Virus record (IMG/VR): IMGVR_UViG_3300024273_001720
Coordinates: 1-50,952 of that record
DNA from: a virus
DNA length: 50,952 bases
Reading direction: 5' to 3' (one strand)
Part shown: in pieces, positions 50,783-50,952 of the stretch
Layout: every line of letters starts with the position of its first letter
Position numbering within the stretch: the first letter of the stretch is position 1
Notes under the pieces: generated by a model
What the model was told of the DNA's origin: nothing
The model's database searches: none
The model's input: the letters and a program-made list of their open reading frames with translations, nothing else
Program-made: the position numbers and the translations under genes

Positions 50783-50952
50783 CTATGCCGGCTGCAAAGC
50801 AAATACTCCTCCATCGCTAAACTCAATGATAACTGCCCTTTGTTCAGAGTCGTAATACATTGATCTTACATTGATTAGATCTGAATTTCCATCAGCACCT
50901 ACAGCACCTTGTGCTCCAGTTGCTCCATTAGTTCCATTAGTTCCTGCAACTC
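50783..50952 (-). CDS. Collagen-like protein, C-terminal end only
   Basis: The last 55 codons of a gene that begins beyond the right edge; stop TAG at 50785-50783. It opens inside Gly-X-Y repeats (GTNGTNGATGAQGAVGADGN) and ends in a short beta module (MYYDSEQRAVIIEFSDGGVF) with C-terminal QPA. It is a third collagen-like protein in this window and lies directly upstream of the dioxygenase and glycosyltransferase genes. Confidence 0.8.
   Translation of the reverse strand, partial: VAGTNGTNGATGAQGAVGADGNSDLINVRSMYYDSEQRAVIIEFSDGGVFALQPA

Noticed and set aside
1-50952. Insertion sequences, CRISPR arrays or integration sites
   Set aside because: No transposase or integrase frame, no regularly spaced direct repeats, and no gene disruption were seen; gene order is continuous throughout.

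Overview
The window is a 51-kb piece of a large AT-rich tailed-phage genome. It encodes a T4-type contractile-tail baseplate and almost certainly comes from a phage of Bacteroidota (flavobacteria-like hosts). Every supportable gene lies on the minus strand, so transcription runs from the right edge to the left. Genes are packed with TAATG or few-base overlaps, and no gap exceeds about 125 bases. Host assignment rests on several points: start codons follow A-rich leaders with no Shine-Dalgarno sequence, the ribosomal-protein homologues look Bacteroidota-like, and delta-60 and PKD-type repeats are common in that phylum. I see no tRNA, CRISPR array, integrase or insertion sequence.

Layout in transcription order (right to left). 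(1) 50.95-45.8 kb: the end of a collagen-like protein, then a 2-oxoglutarate dioxygenase-like protein, two glycosyltransferases, a DEDDy exonuclease and small genes; this looks like a virion or host surface modification block. (2) 45.7-42.9 kb: a compact block with a J-domain chaperone, a phage ribosomal protein bS21, PhoH and three related small proteins ending in an EEYEKC motif. (3) 42.9-40.9 kb: RNase HII, a small multi-pass membrane protein, a SLOG-family protein and a GH19 endolysin, which reads as a lysis cassette. (4) 40.8-33.9 kb: small unknown genes, UV-damage endonuclease, dCMP deaminase and a cluster of proteins carrying T4-like capsid-targeting peptides. (5) 33.8-1 kb: the tail and baseplate morphogenesis block. 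It holds gp53-like LysM, gp27-like hub fused to a GH19 muramidase-like domain, gp5-like spike, gp25, gp6-like and gp7-like proteins, several very large tail proteins, and two tandem collagen-like fibres. A four-domain S1 protein and an amidoligase-like protein sit inside this block.

Working together, blocks 5 and 4 would build the tail and possibly load the capsid with internal proteins. Block 3 would lyse the cell. Block 2 plus the S1 protein could bias host translation, since bS21 and S1 are the two ribosomal proteins most directly involved in start-site choice in hosts that do not use Shine-Dalgarno pairing. Block 1 could decorate the fibres or the cell surface.

Control signals recur. A TATATAA[T/C] box sits 10-55 bases upstream of at least eleven genes. 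A terminator-plus-leader module marked by the exact 16-mer AAAGTTATTAACAATT occurs four times. At four genes the TATATAA box lies inside the 5' arm of a hairpin whose 3' arm reaches the start codon. That geometry is known from T4 genes whose read-through transcripts are translationally silenced. The strongest candidates for something undescribed are this gating architecture, the bS21 plus S1 pair, the capsid-targeting peptide family, and the EEYEKC trio.
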